A stretch of 64,000 nucleotides of DNA from Humibacillus sp. DSM 29435 (GTDB lineage Bacteria > Actinomycetota > Actinomycetes > Actinomycetales > Dermatophilaceae), in the NCBI RefSeq assembly GCF_001758225.1, contig NZ_MAST01000045.1:227628-291627 (forward strand), read 5' to 3'. Made by a program: the position numbers and the translations under genes. Below the pieces are notes generated by a model, which did no database searches, had not been told where the DNA came from, and saw only the letters and a list, made by a program, of their open reading frames with translations. Position 1 is the first letter of the stretch, and each line of letters begins with the position of its first letter. Shown piece after piece: positions 35,761 through 44,234 of the stretch.

Positions 35761-36581
35761 CGTCGTCGTCAGACGTGGCAGTGCTGATGTACCACTCGGT
35801 AGCCACCAGCTCGACGCCCGCGTTCAGTGACTTCGTCGTCTCGCCGGAAAGGTTTGAGACGCAGATCCACGCGCTGGCCGTCGCCGGCTTCACCAGCATC
35901 ACCATGTCGCACCTCGCTGCGGCCAGAGCGGCCGGCGTTGCGCTCCCTGAGAAGACGATCGCGCTCACGTTCGATGACGGTTTTCTCGACTTCGCAGAGA
36001 ATGCGTTACCGATCCTGCAGGCTCACGACTTCACCGCCACGCTCTACATGACAACGCGGTTCATCGGCGGAAGAAGCCGCTGGTTGGCTCCTGAGGGTGA
36101 GGCAGACCGACCCATGCTGAGCTGGGCCGACCTGGAGACGCTGGCGGCTGGTGGCGTCGAGGTCGGCGCTCACAGCGACACCCATCCGCAGCTCGACCTG
36201 CTCGCTCCCCAGGTTCTCGCGCGCGAGCTCATGGTGCCCAAGGTCACCCTCGAGGATCGTCTCGGAGTGCCGGTCACCTCGATGGCGTATCCCTTCGGTT
36301 ACTCGACGCGTGAGGTGCGGCAGATGACAGCCCACCTCGGGTACACGAACGGGTGCGTCGTCTCAGATGTGGTCAGCAGTGGCGATGACCACCCCTACTC
36401 GACTCCCAGACTGACCGTGACCGGGAGTCACAGCGCAGCTGATGTGGTGCTCATGAGTGGACGGGCATCCACGCGCCAGGAGCGCACCAAGGCCCTGCTG
36501 CGCCACCATGCCTCCCGGGGGCTGCGGCGTGCCGGGCTCAAGAAGAAAGAGTCAGCGGCCCTGAGCCGGTCACTGCGGTGA
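35757..36581 (+). CDS. Polysaccharide deacetylase (NodB family, CE4)
   Basis: A 274-residue CE4-type deacetylase. The metal and catalytic motif TFDDGF is at residues 71-76. The histidine motif HSDTHPQL is at about 142-149. The MAYPFGYST motif follows. It starts with a hydrophobic MYHSV strand, as in cytoplasmic or surface glycan deacetylases, and no signal peptide is visible. It probably removes N- or O-acetyl groups from the locus polysaccharide or its lipid-linked unit. The start overlaps the chain-length gene by four bases. It converges on the glycosyltransferase gene with a 12-bp overlap. Confidence 0.87.
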   Translation: MTSSSDVAVLMYHSVATSSTPAFSDFVVSPERFETQIHALAVAGFTSITMSHLAAARAAGVALPEKTIALTFDDGFLDFAENALPILQAHDFTATLYMTTRFIGGRSRWLAPEGEADRPMLSWADLETLAAGGVEVGAHSDTHPQLDLLAPQVLARELMVPKVTLEDRLGVPVTSMAYPFGYSTREVRQMTAHLGYTNGCVVSDVVSSGDDHPYSTPRLTVTGSHSAADVVLMSGRASTRQERTKALLRHHASRGLRRAGLKKKESAALSRSLR

Positions 36582-37163
36582 CGGCCGTTCGTGCGAGTCG
36601 TGACTGCGGGACCCGCGCTTCCTTGAGGTGAACCAGGCCAACGGACCAGACCGAGAAGGCAGGTTCGCCACCACAGCGGCAAACCGAGCGACGGACTCTT
36701 CGACGCCGGCCTCGGCATCGACCGGGTCGAAGCGGAGTACAGATGGGTCCGCGATGGCAGCGTCGAGGGCCGCGTGCAAAGCGCGCTCATCCTCGGCCAG
36801 CCAGATGTCGCCACGATCGGCGAGTCGACGGCAGAGGTCGACCTGGTGGTCGTCGACCACTTCACCGAAGGCCTTGAGACGTGGCACGACGATGGGCTTC
36901 AAGCCCATGCGCCGGGTCTCGACGATGCCCATCGGGCCGCCTTGCGTGACGACCACGTCCGCGCTCTCCATGAGCCGCATCAGGGTGGGGTGGGGCAGGT
37001 ACGCCATGGCCTCGCCGTGCAGGGGGGCCCGTGCCGTACCGTGCTGCACGCTGAGCTCGATGTCGTTCAGGTGAGTCGCGGCCCAGCTGTCGGTCCAGCC
37101 GATGAGACGGTCGAAGGGATGATGATCTGATCCCACCGTCTCAACGATGGTCAGCCGGCTCAC
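36570..37163 (-). CDS. Alg13/PssE-like glycosyltransferase subunit (catalytic part)
   Basis: 197 residues from a GTG that overlaps the stop of the upstream Alg14-like gene. It corresponds to the C-terminal half of a GT28 (MurG-like) enzyme: VTQGGPMGIVETRRMGLKPI is the nucleotide-sugar-binding region, and PRLKAFGEVVDDHQ follows. In Alg13/Alg14 and PssE/PssD pairs this chain binds the UDP-sugar, and the partner anchors it at the membrane and binds the lipid acceptor. It should add the second sugar of the lipid-linked repeat unit. The last 25 residues are basic. Confidence 0.85.
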   Translation of the reverse strand: MSRLTIVETVGSDHHPFDRLIGWTDSWAATHLNDIELSVQHGTARAPLHGEAMAYLPHPTLMRLMESADVVVTQGGPMGIVETRRMGLKPIVVPRLKAFGEVVDDHQVDLCRRLADRGDIWLAEDERALHAALDAAIADPSVLRFDPVDAEAGVEESVARFAAVVANLPSRSGPLAWFTSRKRGSRSHDSHERPSPQ

Positions 37164-37648
37164 AGCAACGGTCCGATCACGTGCGCGCCTGGGTACAGCG
37201 CACTCTGGTCGTCCCACTGGATACAGAAGGCGGACGACAGGGGACGGCAGATCCGCCCGGTCACCGTTCGTGAGGTGATGCGGTCGTACACCTCGATGTA
37301 CGCGCTGGGGATCCCCAGCACCTTGGCGAAGAGGAAGAACGGGATGGCTGAGCCCGCCCCTGTCGACACGATGAGATCCGGACGTCTCGTCTGTAACAGG
37401 CGCCACGCGATCACGGTGTTGCGAAGCAGGTTCGGCACGTTGCGAGTGGTTGGGTGGCGCACGAAGTCGATCTTCTCGCCCTCCAGCTGGGAGACCACGT
37501 CAGGGGTGTCGAACGTGGCCCATGAACGGTCCAGCGGCTCCCACCATGAGCGAAGTGCCAGCAGCTGAGCGAGGTGCCCTCCGCTCGAAGCGATGAGCAA
37601 CACGCGTGACGGCCTGCCGTCCCCTACATCTTCTGTGCCCATCGGCAT
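37160..37648 (-). CDS. Alg14/PssD-like glycosyltransferase subunit (membrane/acceptor part)
   Basis: 162 residues from the ATG at 37648, which has GGAGAG seven bases upstream. It begins with a Rossmann strand VLLIASSGGHLAQLLALR, as in Alg14 and the N-terminal half of MurG. It continues with RPDLIVSTGAGSAIPFFLFA and the YIEVYDRITSRT region. Its stop overlaps the GTG of the Alg13-like subunit, so the two chains are made together. The gene reads away from the 11-bp repeat array, which lies directly before it. Confidence 0.87.
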   Translation of the reverse strand: MPMGTEDVGDGRPSRVLLIASSGGHLAQLLALRSWWEPLDRSWATFDTPDVVSQLEGEKIDFVRHPTTRNVPNLLRNTVIAWRLLQTRRPDLIVSTGAGSAIPFFLFAKVLGIPSAYIEVYDRITSRTVTGRICRPLSSAFCIQWDDQSALYPGAHVIGPLL

Positions 37649-37688
37649 GCTTACTCTCTCCATCTCGATTCGTCTCTCAGTGGGCCAT

Positions 37689-37776
37689 AGATGCGTCATG
37701 GATGCGTCATGGATGCGTCACGGACGCGCCATTGATACGTCATGGGTGAGTCCTGGGTCCGTCCTGGACGCACCGC
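37689..37776. repeat. Eight-unit 11-bp repeat array in a divergent promoter
   Basis: Eight consecutive 11-bp units in perfect register, consensus GGATGCGTCAT. Units 1-3 are near identical (37689-37721). Units 4-8 are diverged but keep the GG and GTC positions. The array starts 41 bases before the Alg14-like start on one side and ends about 170 bases before the second chain-length gene on the other. A period near one helical turn would place bound proteins on one DNA face. No spacer or CRISPR pattern is present. Confidence 0.8.
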
Positions 37777-37945
37777 TCTTGTGGCCGCGCGAGTCTCGCG
37801 CCCCATCTTAGGGAACGAGCACTGCCGTGGTCGGGGAATCGACCGCGACACCACCGGGCCAGCAGGAGAGCCTCTTGACAAGAATTCCAAAACGCTCATC
37901 TTGCCTTCGGCCCACCGTCTAGACTCGCCCTGTTGCCCAAACCAT
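37777..37945 (+). promoter_or_regulatory. Promoter/leader of the second chain-length gene
   Basis: A -35-like TTGACA lies at 37875-37880, with AT-richer DNA after it (agaattccaaaacgctcatc). A -10 element is not obvious. The rest has no gene. Confidence 0.4.
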
Positions 37946-39469
37946 ATGGAAGAGGAATCCTTGCTATCCGACGAGTCAAACACCACCACGCTTGCTGCGG
38001 TGGTGAGAGCAGCAGTCCGTCGGTACTTCCCGGTGGTTATCGTGTGCGCCCTCCTCGGAGGGGTTGCCGGCTTCGGCTTCTCGAAACTCTCACCGAAGTC
38101 GTTCACGGCATCAGCTTCGGTGCTGTTGCGTCCGAGCCCCGGCAACTCCTTGTCACCGCAGATCGGGCTGTCCAACGCGAACCAGCTCACGATCGCGATG
38201 ACCACCGAGGTGTCCCTCGTCACCACGCCGGTCGTGGCTGCCAAAGCGAGCTCACTCGCGGGTGGCTCGTTGCCGGCAACAGGCGACGCCGTCGCAGCGA
38301 CCGTGCCACCGAGCACGCAGATCGTCGTGGTCAGCTATACCGCGCCGACCGCAACCCGAGCAGAGGCTGGCGCCAACGCGTATGCCAAAGCGTTCCTGAG
38401 CTTCCGAGCCAGCAACGCCAAGGCTGCGACGGACGCACAGACGAAGTCGCTGCAGAGCCAGCTGAAGGCCGCTGATGCTGCCCTGAAGACTGCCGCTGCC
38501 CAGGCAGCCAGCGACACCGACCCGCGCTCCTATGCCGCCCAAGAGCTACAGCTGTACGCCGAGCGCGTCGCGTCCCTCAACAACTCGATCAGCACAGCGG
38601 GCACGGTCTCGCTGGACCCGGGCACGGTCATCCGCACCGGTGTTCTCCCCACGACGGAGAACGGGGTTCCCGGTTGGGTCCTGGTCGCGGCCGGTGCCAT
38701 TCTCGGAATGGTCCTGGGCCTGCTGGCAGCAGTGGCCCGACAGCTGGGAGACAAGCGCATCCGCAGCGCTGACACCACGGTGGTCGAGGGCCTGCCCATC
38801 CTGGCGGCCGCCGCTGTTCCGATGCAGGTGTTGGACCCTTCCGACGCGGCCTCCGCTGACATGCAGTCGCTCCTGGAGACCTTCCGACAGCTTCGCACGG
38901 CGGTCACGACGTCGGCCGGACGCGGAACTGTGGTCGCCTTCACCAGCCTTCGCCCGGCCAAGCCCACTGCGGTCCTGGCCTACAACCTGACGACCACCCT
39001 CACCCTCGCCGGATACAGCGCCTGCGTCGTCGATCTGGACTCGTCCGCACCGGGGCTGCTCGAGCAGCTGGGTGCCACGGCCGAGTCGACCGGAGACGGC
39101 GCTGGGATCGCGGGCGTGGAGGTCATCCGTGCTGACGGGCAACCGCACGACTTCTACAACCCCGAGGTCCGGACTCGCCTGGAGAAGCTGCGGGCCACGA
39201 ACGACTTCACCATTCTGGCTGCGGCCCCCTGTGGGACCGCTGACGGCGATGTCGGGGCCTCGCTCGCCGATGCGACCGTGCTGGTGGCGAGCGAGAACCG
39301 CTCCACCGTCCCGGGCGTCCGCCTGGCCCGCGAGCGCATGCTTCGCCTGGGGGCTCCGTCACTCGGGCTCCTCCTGGTCGGTCGTGTGGTGGCCACGAGC
39401 CACCGAAAAGCCGCCTCCACGCGAGTCGGCGCCCCGGCGGTTCCAGATTCCCATGCGCTCCGTGACTGA
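37946..39469 (+). CDS. Wzz/BY-kinase-like protein with degenerate ATPase domain
   Basis: 507 residues from ATG 37946; a TTG at 37961 with AGAGGA before it is a possible alternative. TM1 lies at about residues 33-52 and TM2 at about 243-265, with a helical periplasm-facing part between them (PGNSLSPQIGLSNANQL, then Ala-rich coiled coil). The C-terminal 230 residues are shaped like a bacterial tyrosine-kinase ATPase. The expected Walker A GEGKT is replaced by SLRPAKPTAV, and the A' motif is VVDLDSSAPG. There is no C-terminal tyrosine cluster. It is therefore probably a chain-length regulator without kinase activity. It overlaps the next gene. Confidence 0.78.
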   Translation: MEEESLLSDESNTTTLAAVVRAAVRRYFPVVIVCALLGGVAGFGFSKLSPKSFTASASVLLRPSPGNSLSPQIGLSNANQLTIAMTTEVSLVTTPVVAAKASSLAGGSLPATGDAVAATVPPSTQIVVVSYTAPTATRAEAGANAYAKAFLSFRASNAKAATDAQTKSLQSQLKAADAALKTAAAQAASDTDPRSYAAQELQLYAERVASLNNSISTAGTVSLDPGTVIRTGVLPTTENGVPGWVLVAAGAILGMVLGLLAAVARQLGDKRIRSADTTVVEGLPILAAAAVPMQVLDPSDAASADMQSLLETFRQLRTAVTTSAGRGTVVAFTSLRPAKPTAVLAYNLTTTLTLAGYSACVVDLDSSAPGLLEQLGATAESTGDGAGIAGVEVIRADGQPHDFYNPEVRTRLEKLRATNDFTILAAAPCGTADGDVGASLADATVLVASENRSTVPGVRLARERMLRLGAPSLGLLLVGRVVATSHRKAASTRVGAPAVPDSHALRD

Positions 39470-40697
39470 TCGGCCCGCGAGCTCACTGACTGACGGCACC
39501 GAGGCCATCGACGAGACGTTGGACATCGTCCGACTGCTTTGGCCACCTCCACATCAGGTCACCACAGCCGGGCCGAGCCTGAGGCAGCGGGGTTTTGCCG
39601 TGCTGCCCAACGCCGTCCGGCCCACCCGGCTGGTGCCCGACAACCGATCTGGTTCGACCGCAGACGCGCTGTCGGGCGCCGCCGGCAAGGCGGGCCTGAT
39701 GGGTCAACTGCGCCGAAAGGCTCTCACCGGTGGCGTTCGGGCCGGGCTGCTGCGGTTCACTCCGACCGGCGTGGCGATCGCGGAGGAGGCCGGCGCCCCG
39801 TCGCTGATCGCACGTCTCAGCGCCATCTTCGATGAGACTCTCACCACCTCGATCCACCTCGGTCCGCCACGGGCCAACCGCAAGCCGGTGCTGAACGTGG
39901 TGAACGCCGCCGGCCGCACGGTTGCCTTCGTCAAGGTGGGCATCAACCCCTTGACGCGGTCGCTCGTCTGCGCTGAGGGCAAGGCCCTCACTCGCATCGG
40001 GGCGGCTCCGCTCCGGGCCGTCCAGGTTCCGCAGGTGCTGCACGAGGAGACCTGGGGCGACCTGCGCATCCTCTGTCTTTCGCCCCTCGACACCTCCACC
40101 AGCAGGCCGGCTCCACTCACGCTGGTGCAGCAGGCGATGGTCGAGATCAGCGAGGCGCTCGGTACCGATTCTGTGGCTGTGGGTGACAGCGATCACCTTC
40201 AGGGCCTGCGTTCGAACGCGGCAGCACTGTCCTCACCACAGGGCCGGTTGCTCGTGGGGGCCCTCGACCGGTTGCGAGAGTCGTTCGGACACCTGAGCGT
40301 CGCCACCGGAGCGTGGCATGGTGACTGGACCCCGTGGAACATGTCGTGGTCGGGTGACGTGGTGAACGTCTGGGACTGGGAGCGCCTACAGCGGGGCGTG
40401 CCGCTGGGCATGGACGCCCTGCACCTGCAGATCCAGCGATCCCTGCGTGTTCCGGGCTCGGATGCCGCTCGGGTCACCGCCGAGCACGTGGGTCGTCGTC
40501 AGGAGATTCTCGCGCCCTGGGGTCACGATGCGGTCACCTCCACCATCACGACTCTCGTCTATCTCCTCACTCTTGGGTGCCGCTACGCCGTGGACGGTCA
40601 AGAAGAAGCGGGCGCCCGCCTCGGTCGCCTCGACGACTGGCTCTTCCCCGTGGTGGACCAGCTGTTGCATGAACGCGGGCCAGGAAGAGAGCGTTGA
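39453..40697 (+). CDS. Phosphotransferase (APH-like kinase) domain protein
   Basis: 414 residues. The ATG at 39453 lies inside the end of the preceding gene; a GTG nine bases later is possible. The C-terminal part shows the aminoglycoside-phosphotransferase/choline-kinase pattern. The catalytic loop is GAWHGDWTPWNM (the aspartate and asparagine of HGDxxxxN), followed by VVNVWDWER for the metal aspartate. The N-terminal half has a plausible nucleotide-binding sheet (VAFVKVGINPLTR). It probably phosphorylates a sugar or lipid intermediate in this locus. Resistance to an antibiotic is less likely given the operon context. The stop overlaps the flippase start. Confidence 0.72.
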   Translation: MRSVTDRPASSLTDGTEAIDETLDIVRLLWPPPHQVTTAGPSLRQRGFAVLPNAVRPTRLVPDNRSGSTADALSGAAGKAGLMGQLRRKALTGGVRAGLLRFTPTGVAIAEEAGAPSLIARLSAIFDETLTTSIHLGPPRANRKPVLNVVNAAGRTVAFVKVGINPLTRSLVCAEGKALTRIGAAPLRAVQVPQVLHEETWGDLRILCLSPLDTSTSRPAPLTLVQQAMVEISEALGTDSVAVGDSDHLQGLRSNAAALSSPQGRLLVGALDRLRESFGHLSVATGAWHGDWTPWNMSWSGDVVNVWDWERLQRGVPLGMDALHLQIQRSLRVPGSDAARVTAEHVGRRQEILAPWGHDAVTSTITTLVYLLTLGCRYAVDGQEEAGARLGRLDDWLFPVVDQLLHERGPGRER

Positions 40698-42307
40698 ACA
40701 AAGTGAGGCCCACCCAGCCGATAACCCAGGCAGCAGATGGAACTCAACCCCCCAGCGTGAGCGCCCCTCAGCCGGGCCCTGCCAGCGAGGACGGGGGCCT
40801 TGGGGGGAGGCACGTGGCGCGCGCTGCCCGCGGTGGGGCGCTCAACCTGGCCGGTGCACTCGTCTCCGGGCTGTCGGCCTTTGCGCTCGCGGCCGTGGTC
40901 ACGAATGGCCATTCGAAGGCTGAGGCGGGCGCATTCTTCACGACCACCGCTCTGTTCCTACTGGCCACCAACATCGGTCAGCTGGGTACCAACACCGGCG
41001 TGGTCTACTTCATCTCCCGAGCGCGCGGTACAGGGTCGTTGCGGAACGCCGGCGTCTACATGCGGCTGGGGATGCGCCCTGTTCTGATCCTGGGCGTCGC
41101 CCTGGCCGTTGCGATGTGGGTGTGGGCTCAGCCGCTGGCTGAGCTGATGTCCAACGGCCCGGTCGACAGTGCCGTGGCGAGCTCGATTCGCTGGCTTGCG
41201 CCCTTCGTGCCCCTTGCGGCGGTGCTGAATGTCTCCTTGTCGGGCACCAGAGGCCTCGGCAGCATGAAGGCCAACGCCATCCTCGACCAGCTGCTACGTC
41301 CCCTGCTTCAGCTCGGTCTGGTCGCGGTCGCCGCCTGGGTGATCTCAGCCGACCAGATGCCGACGTTCTGGGCCATTCCGTATCTCCCAGCGGCCGTCCT
41401 GGCCTGGTGGGCGTGGCGAAAGATGAGCCTTCGAGCCACCGGGGGTGCGAAACCTGACCCCGGCTACCTGCCCCGCCGGGCCTTCTGGAAGTTCACTCTG
41501 CCGCGCGGGCTCTCCGGGGTTGCCCAGGTGGCGATGCAACGTCTGGATATCATCCTTGTCGCGTCCCTGGCCGGGGTCGGTCCCGCCGCTGTGTACGCCG
41601 CGACAACACGCTTTCTGTCGTTGGGACTGTTGGCCAACGGCGCGATCTCACAGGCGGTGCAGCCACTGCTCGGTGAGGCGCTGGGTCGAGGCGACCAGCG
41701 ATCAGCACGAGAGCTGTACCAGACGGCCACGGGGTGGCTGGTGATTGGCGCCTGGCCCATCTACTTCTTCCTCATCATCTTCGCGCCGACCATTCTTCGC
41801 GTGTTCGGTGGGGGCTACGGTGACGGTCGGCCGGTTCTGCTCATCCTGTCGGTGAGCATGATCGTCGGCACGGGTTGCGGGATGGTGAGCATGGTGCTGA
41901 CCATGGCCGGTAAGACGACCTGGAACCTGGCCAACGTGTTGGTCGCCTTCGGGGTGAACATCGGCTTGGACCTGCTGCTGATCCCGCACTACGGAATCGT
42001 GGGAGCGGCTGTCGGTTGGGCCGTCGCCATCGTCACGGCCAACCTGATTCCCTTGATCCAGGTGTCGGTCGCCTTCAAGCTGCATCCGTTCGGGCGCGGG
42101 GCTCTGGTCTCGATGGGCTTGGCCACCGTCTTCATGGGCCTGCTCCCGTGGTGCATTCAGCTCCGACTGGGCCAAGGCGCACAGTCGCTCGCCGTTGCCG
42201 CCGTCGTCAGCGGGTTCGTCTACGCCGTGATGTTGTGGGTGACGCGTCGTCAGACAGCGCTGGTGGACCTGCTCAGTGCCGGCCGGCGTCGCACTCGTTC
42301 GAGCTGA
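40694..42307 (+). CDS. Wzx-like oligosaccharide flippase (MOP superfamily)
   Basis: A 537-residue membrane protein with 13-14 hydrophobic segments in the MATE/Wzx pattern after a 35-residue hydrophilic N-terminus. It is expected to move lipid-linked repeat units across the cytoplasmic membrane for Wzy-type polymerisation. The start is a TTG overlapping the previous stop; a GTG nine bases later is equally possible. Segments such as PRGLSGVAQVAMQRLDIIL and HYGIVGAAVGWAVAIVTANL are typical of the family. A bidirectional terminator follows. Confidence 0.87.
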   Translation: MNKVRPTQPITQAADGTQPPSVSAPQPGPASEDGGLGGRHVARAARGGALNLAGALVSGLSAFALAAVVTNGHSKAEAGAFFTTTALFLLATNIGQLGTNTGVVYFISRARGTGSLRNAGVYMRLGMRPVLILGVALAVAMWVWAQPLAELMSNGPVDSAVASSIRWLAPFVPLAAVLNVSLSGTRGLGSMKANAILDQLLRPLLQLGLVAVAAWVISADQMPTFWAIPYLPAAVLAWWAWRKMSLRATGGAKPDPGYLPRRAFWKFTLPRGLSGVAQVAMQRLDIILVASLAGVGPAAVYAATTRFLSLGLLANGAISQAVQPLLGEALGRGDQRSARELYQTATGWLVIGAWPIYFFLIIFAPTILRVFGGGYGDGRPVLLILSVSMIVGTGCGMVSMVLTMAGKTTWNLANVLVAFGVNIGLDLLLIPHYGIVGAAVGWAVAIVTANLIPLIQVSVAFKLHPFGRGALVSMGLATVFMGLLPWCIQLRLGQGAQSLAVAAVVSGFVYAVMLWVTRRQTALVDLLSAGRRRTRSS

Positions 42308-42329
42308 CCGAGGCCCGGGCCAGGTGTGA

Positions 42330-42390
42330 CAGCTTCGCCCCCGGACCACCGCGCCAGACGGCGCTGCTCGGTGGTTCGGGGGCGAAGCTG
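42330..42390. terminator. Bidirectional terminator between convergent operons
   Basis: A 21-bp stem with one mismatch. Arms at 42330-42350 (cagcttcgcccccggaccac and one more base) and 42370-42390 enclose a 19-base loop. It lies between the flippase stop and the convergent sulfotransferase stop. Confidence 0.7.
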
Positions 42391-42438
42391 CTCGTCTGCG
42401 GGGCTCATCTCCGGTTCAGTGGAGCACCCTCGCGTGAC

Positions 42439-43326
42439 TCAACGACGTTGTAGCCAGGGCGGGGGTCGCCAGGTGTCACCGAGCAGCCGGGCCAGGTGTT
42501 CGTTGTGGGGTGCGAAGTGGTCGTCGAGCTGCTTCATCGTCTGCTGGTCCATGCCGCTGCGCGGCTCGGCGTTGTAGCGCTTGAACCTCATCCCCGGCTG
42601 CGGGGAGAGTCCCAGAAAGCGAGCGAGGTTCTCGAACGTGGTCTCGGGCTCGGTGAAGAAGAGCTCGGAAGCCATGACGTGGATCTGCTCTCGAGGAAAG
42701 TGGCACAGCCAGCGTTCGAGCAGTGCGGCATACTCACCGCGACCGACGTACGAATGGTGACGGTGGGGGAAGCTCTCGTAAGCCGGGTCGCGCCGCATCA
42801 GCTCGACCTCCCCGGACAGTCGTTCCGGTTCCAGCGCCAGGGCACGGTCGAAAGACTCGTGCTCGTAACCCCGTGACACTTCGTGCTGGTAAGCGGAGTA
42901 GGCCCGCTCGACGGGATCGCGCAGCATCACGACCAGCTTGACGGAAGGCAGATCCTGAGCCATGCGCTCGGGCGCGAACGGGTGGAACATGTAGTAGCCG
43001 CTCGCCTCGAAGACCTGCGGCTGGTGACCGGGCGTGACCTTCCGGGACGCTGCCCTACGGGTGGGGAAGTGGCCCGCGTACCACGACGGACCTCGGTAGT
43101 AGTTGAGGTCGAAATAGTTGATGCCCTTGTGGAAGGTCGGACGTACCACGTCCTGGTGTTCCATCAGGGCCCGGAACAGCGAGGTTGTGCCACCGCGTGA
43201 GGCACCGATCATGATGAAGTCCGGTTTGACGCGAAGGCCCGATGACATCGAGCCGGTTGACACGTAGAGCTTTCGGCCGGCGCGTTGCAGCGGTTGCGGA
43301 ACCGACTTGCGGATCGACGGCGTCAT
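42439..43326 (-). CDS. Sulfotransferase family protein (1)
   Basis: A 295-residue PAPS-dependent sulfotransferase with the 5'-phosphosulfate loop GASRGGTTSLFRAL at about residues 42-55. The 3'-phosphate-binding motif RDPVERAYSAYQHEV lies at about 136-150. The arrangement (FHKGINYFD after the first motif) resembles glycan (heparan- or chondroitin-type) sulfotransferases. Its ATG overlaps the stop of sulfotransferase 2 (ATGA), so it is the last gene of a three-gene minus-strand operon. The acceptor is unknown; the polysaccharide made by the adjacent Wzy/Wzx genes is the obvious candidate. Confidence 0.9.
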   Translation of the reverse strand: MTPSIRKSVPQPLQRAGRKLYVSTGSMSSGLRVKPDFIMIGASRGGTTSLFRALMEHQDVVRPTFHKGINYFDLNYYRGPSWYAGHFPTRRAASRKVTPGHQPQVFEASGYYMFHPFAPERMAQDLPSVKLVVMLRDPVERAYSAYQHEVSRGYEHESFDRALALEPERLSGEVELMRRDPAYESFPHRHHSYVGRGEYAALLERWLCHFPREQIHVMASELFFTEPETTFENLARFLGLSPQPGMRFKRYNAEPRSGMDQQTMKQLDDHFAPHNEHLARLLGDTWRPPPWLQRR

Positions 43327-44234
43327 GAACGCTCCTGCCGTTCAGCCGGTGCAGCCGATGTGGTCGGCTGCGATGCGCGGCCGGCCACCGGCCATCCCCA
43401 CCGTTCGCGCAGCGGAAGTCCGCTGAGCCTTTCCGCCTCCACCACCTCGTCCATCAAGGTGTCTCGAACCAGGTCACGGTCGTCGTCGGCCAGTACCGGC
43501 GCATCCTCCCCAAGCGGCTCGTAGAGAACTGAGTGCACCAGACGTGACCGCTTGATCCTTCCGACGATCTTGGCGCCGTCGTGGGTGCGGACGAAGTCGG
43601 CGCTCCGACGAACGAGCCACGCCAGCAGCGGCACCCGGGCCCGGCTCGCTGGGAGCCTGGCTTCCAGCTCGCCGTCGGGCAGGGGATTGCGGTTCAAGCC
43701 CAACCAGTCGGTCAGCCCGTCGATGAATCCCTGGGGGTCGGTCCGAAGGTCGTCGAAGAGCCCCACGAAAAGGGAGTCCCCGGAGTAGAACTCTTGGAAG
43801 CGACTCAGCTGGGTGCCATAGCGTCCGTGCTCGAGGAGGTCCGGGAAGCTCGAGAGCGCCTCACGAAAGGTACTGGGGCCCTCACCGTGCTTGCGCATGT
43901 AGAGGTAGGACGAGAAGGCTCGAGTGGCCGGATCGCGAAGTGTCACAACGAGCTTGGCTTCCGGGATCACGTGGTGCATGCGGGCCGGTGCCTCTGGGGA
44001 GGCCAGGTAGTCGGGACACACCTCGCCGACGACAACGTGCTGTGGTTCGGTGCCTCGGAACTGGTTGGCGTACCACTGTTCACCGCGCGAGTAGAAGCGG
44101 TCGAAGAAGTAGAGGTCTTTCGCCTCCGAGAGCTTGATCTGAGGGTGGTGCGACAAGGCCTCGTGCAGCCAGGAGGATCCCGCCTTGTCGGGGCCGATGT
44201 AGACGAAGTTCGGCAGCCGTCCGCTCGGCTTCAT
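43323..44234 (-). CDS. Sulfotransferase family protein (2)
   Basis: 303 residues from ATG 44234, which overlaps the stop of the upstream fusion gene. The 5'-phosphosulfate loop is GPDKAGSSWLHEALSHHP at about residues 12-29. The 3'-phosphate motif is RDPATRAFSSYLYMRK at about 100-115. KDLYFFDRF follows the first motif, as in polysaccharide sulfotransferases. It is the middle gene of the sulfotransferase operon; overlaps on both sides imply translational coupling. Confidence 0.9.
   Translation of the reverse strand: MKPSGRLPNFVYIGPDKAGSSWLHEALSHHPQIKLSEAKDLYFFDRFYSRGEQWYANQFRGTEPQHVVVGEVCPDYLASPEAPARMHHVIPEAKLVVTLRDPATRAFSSYLYMRKHGEGPSTFREALSSFPDLLEHGRYGTQLSRFQEFYSGDSLFVGLFDDLRTDPQGFIDGLTDWLGLNRNPLPDGELEARLPASRARVPLLAWLVRRSADFVRTHDGAKIVGRIKRSRLVHSVLYEPLGEDAPVLADDDRDLVRDTLMDEVVEAERLSGLPLRERWGWPVAGRASQPTTSAAPAERQERS

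Noticed and set aside
37689..37776. CRISPR array
   Set aside because: Repeat unit is 11 bp with no spacers and no cas genes anywhere in the window.
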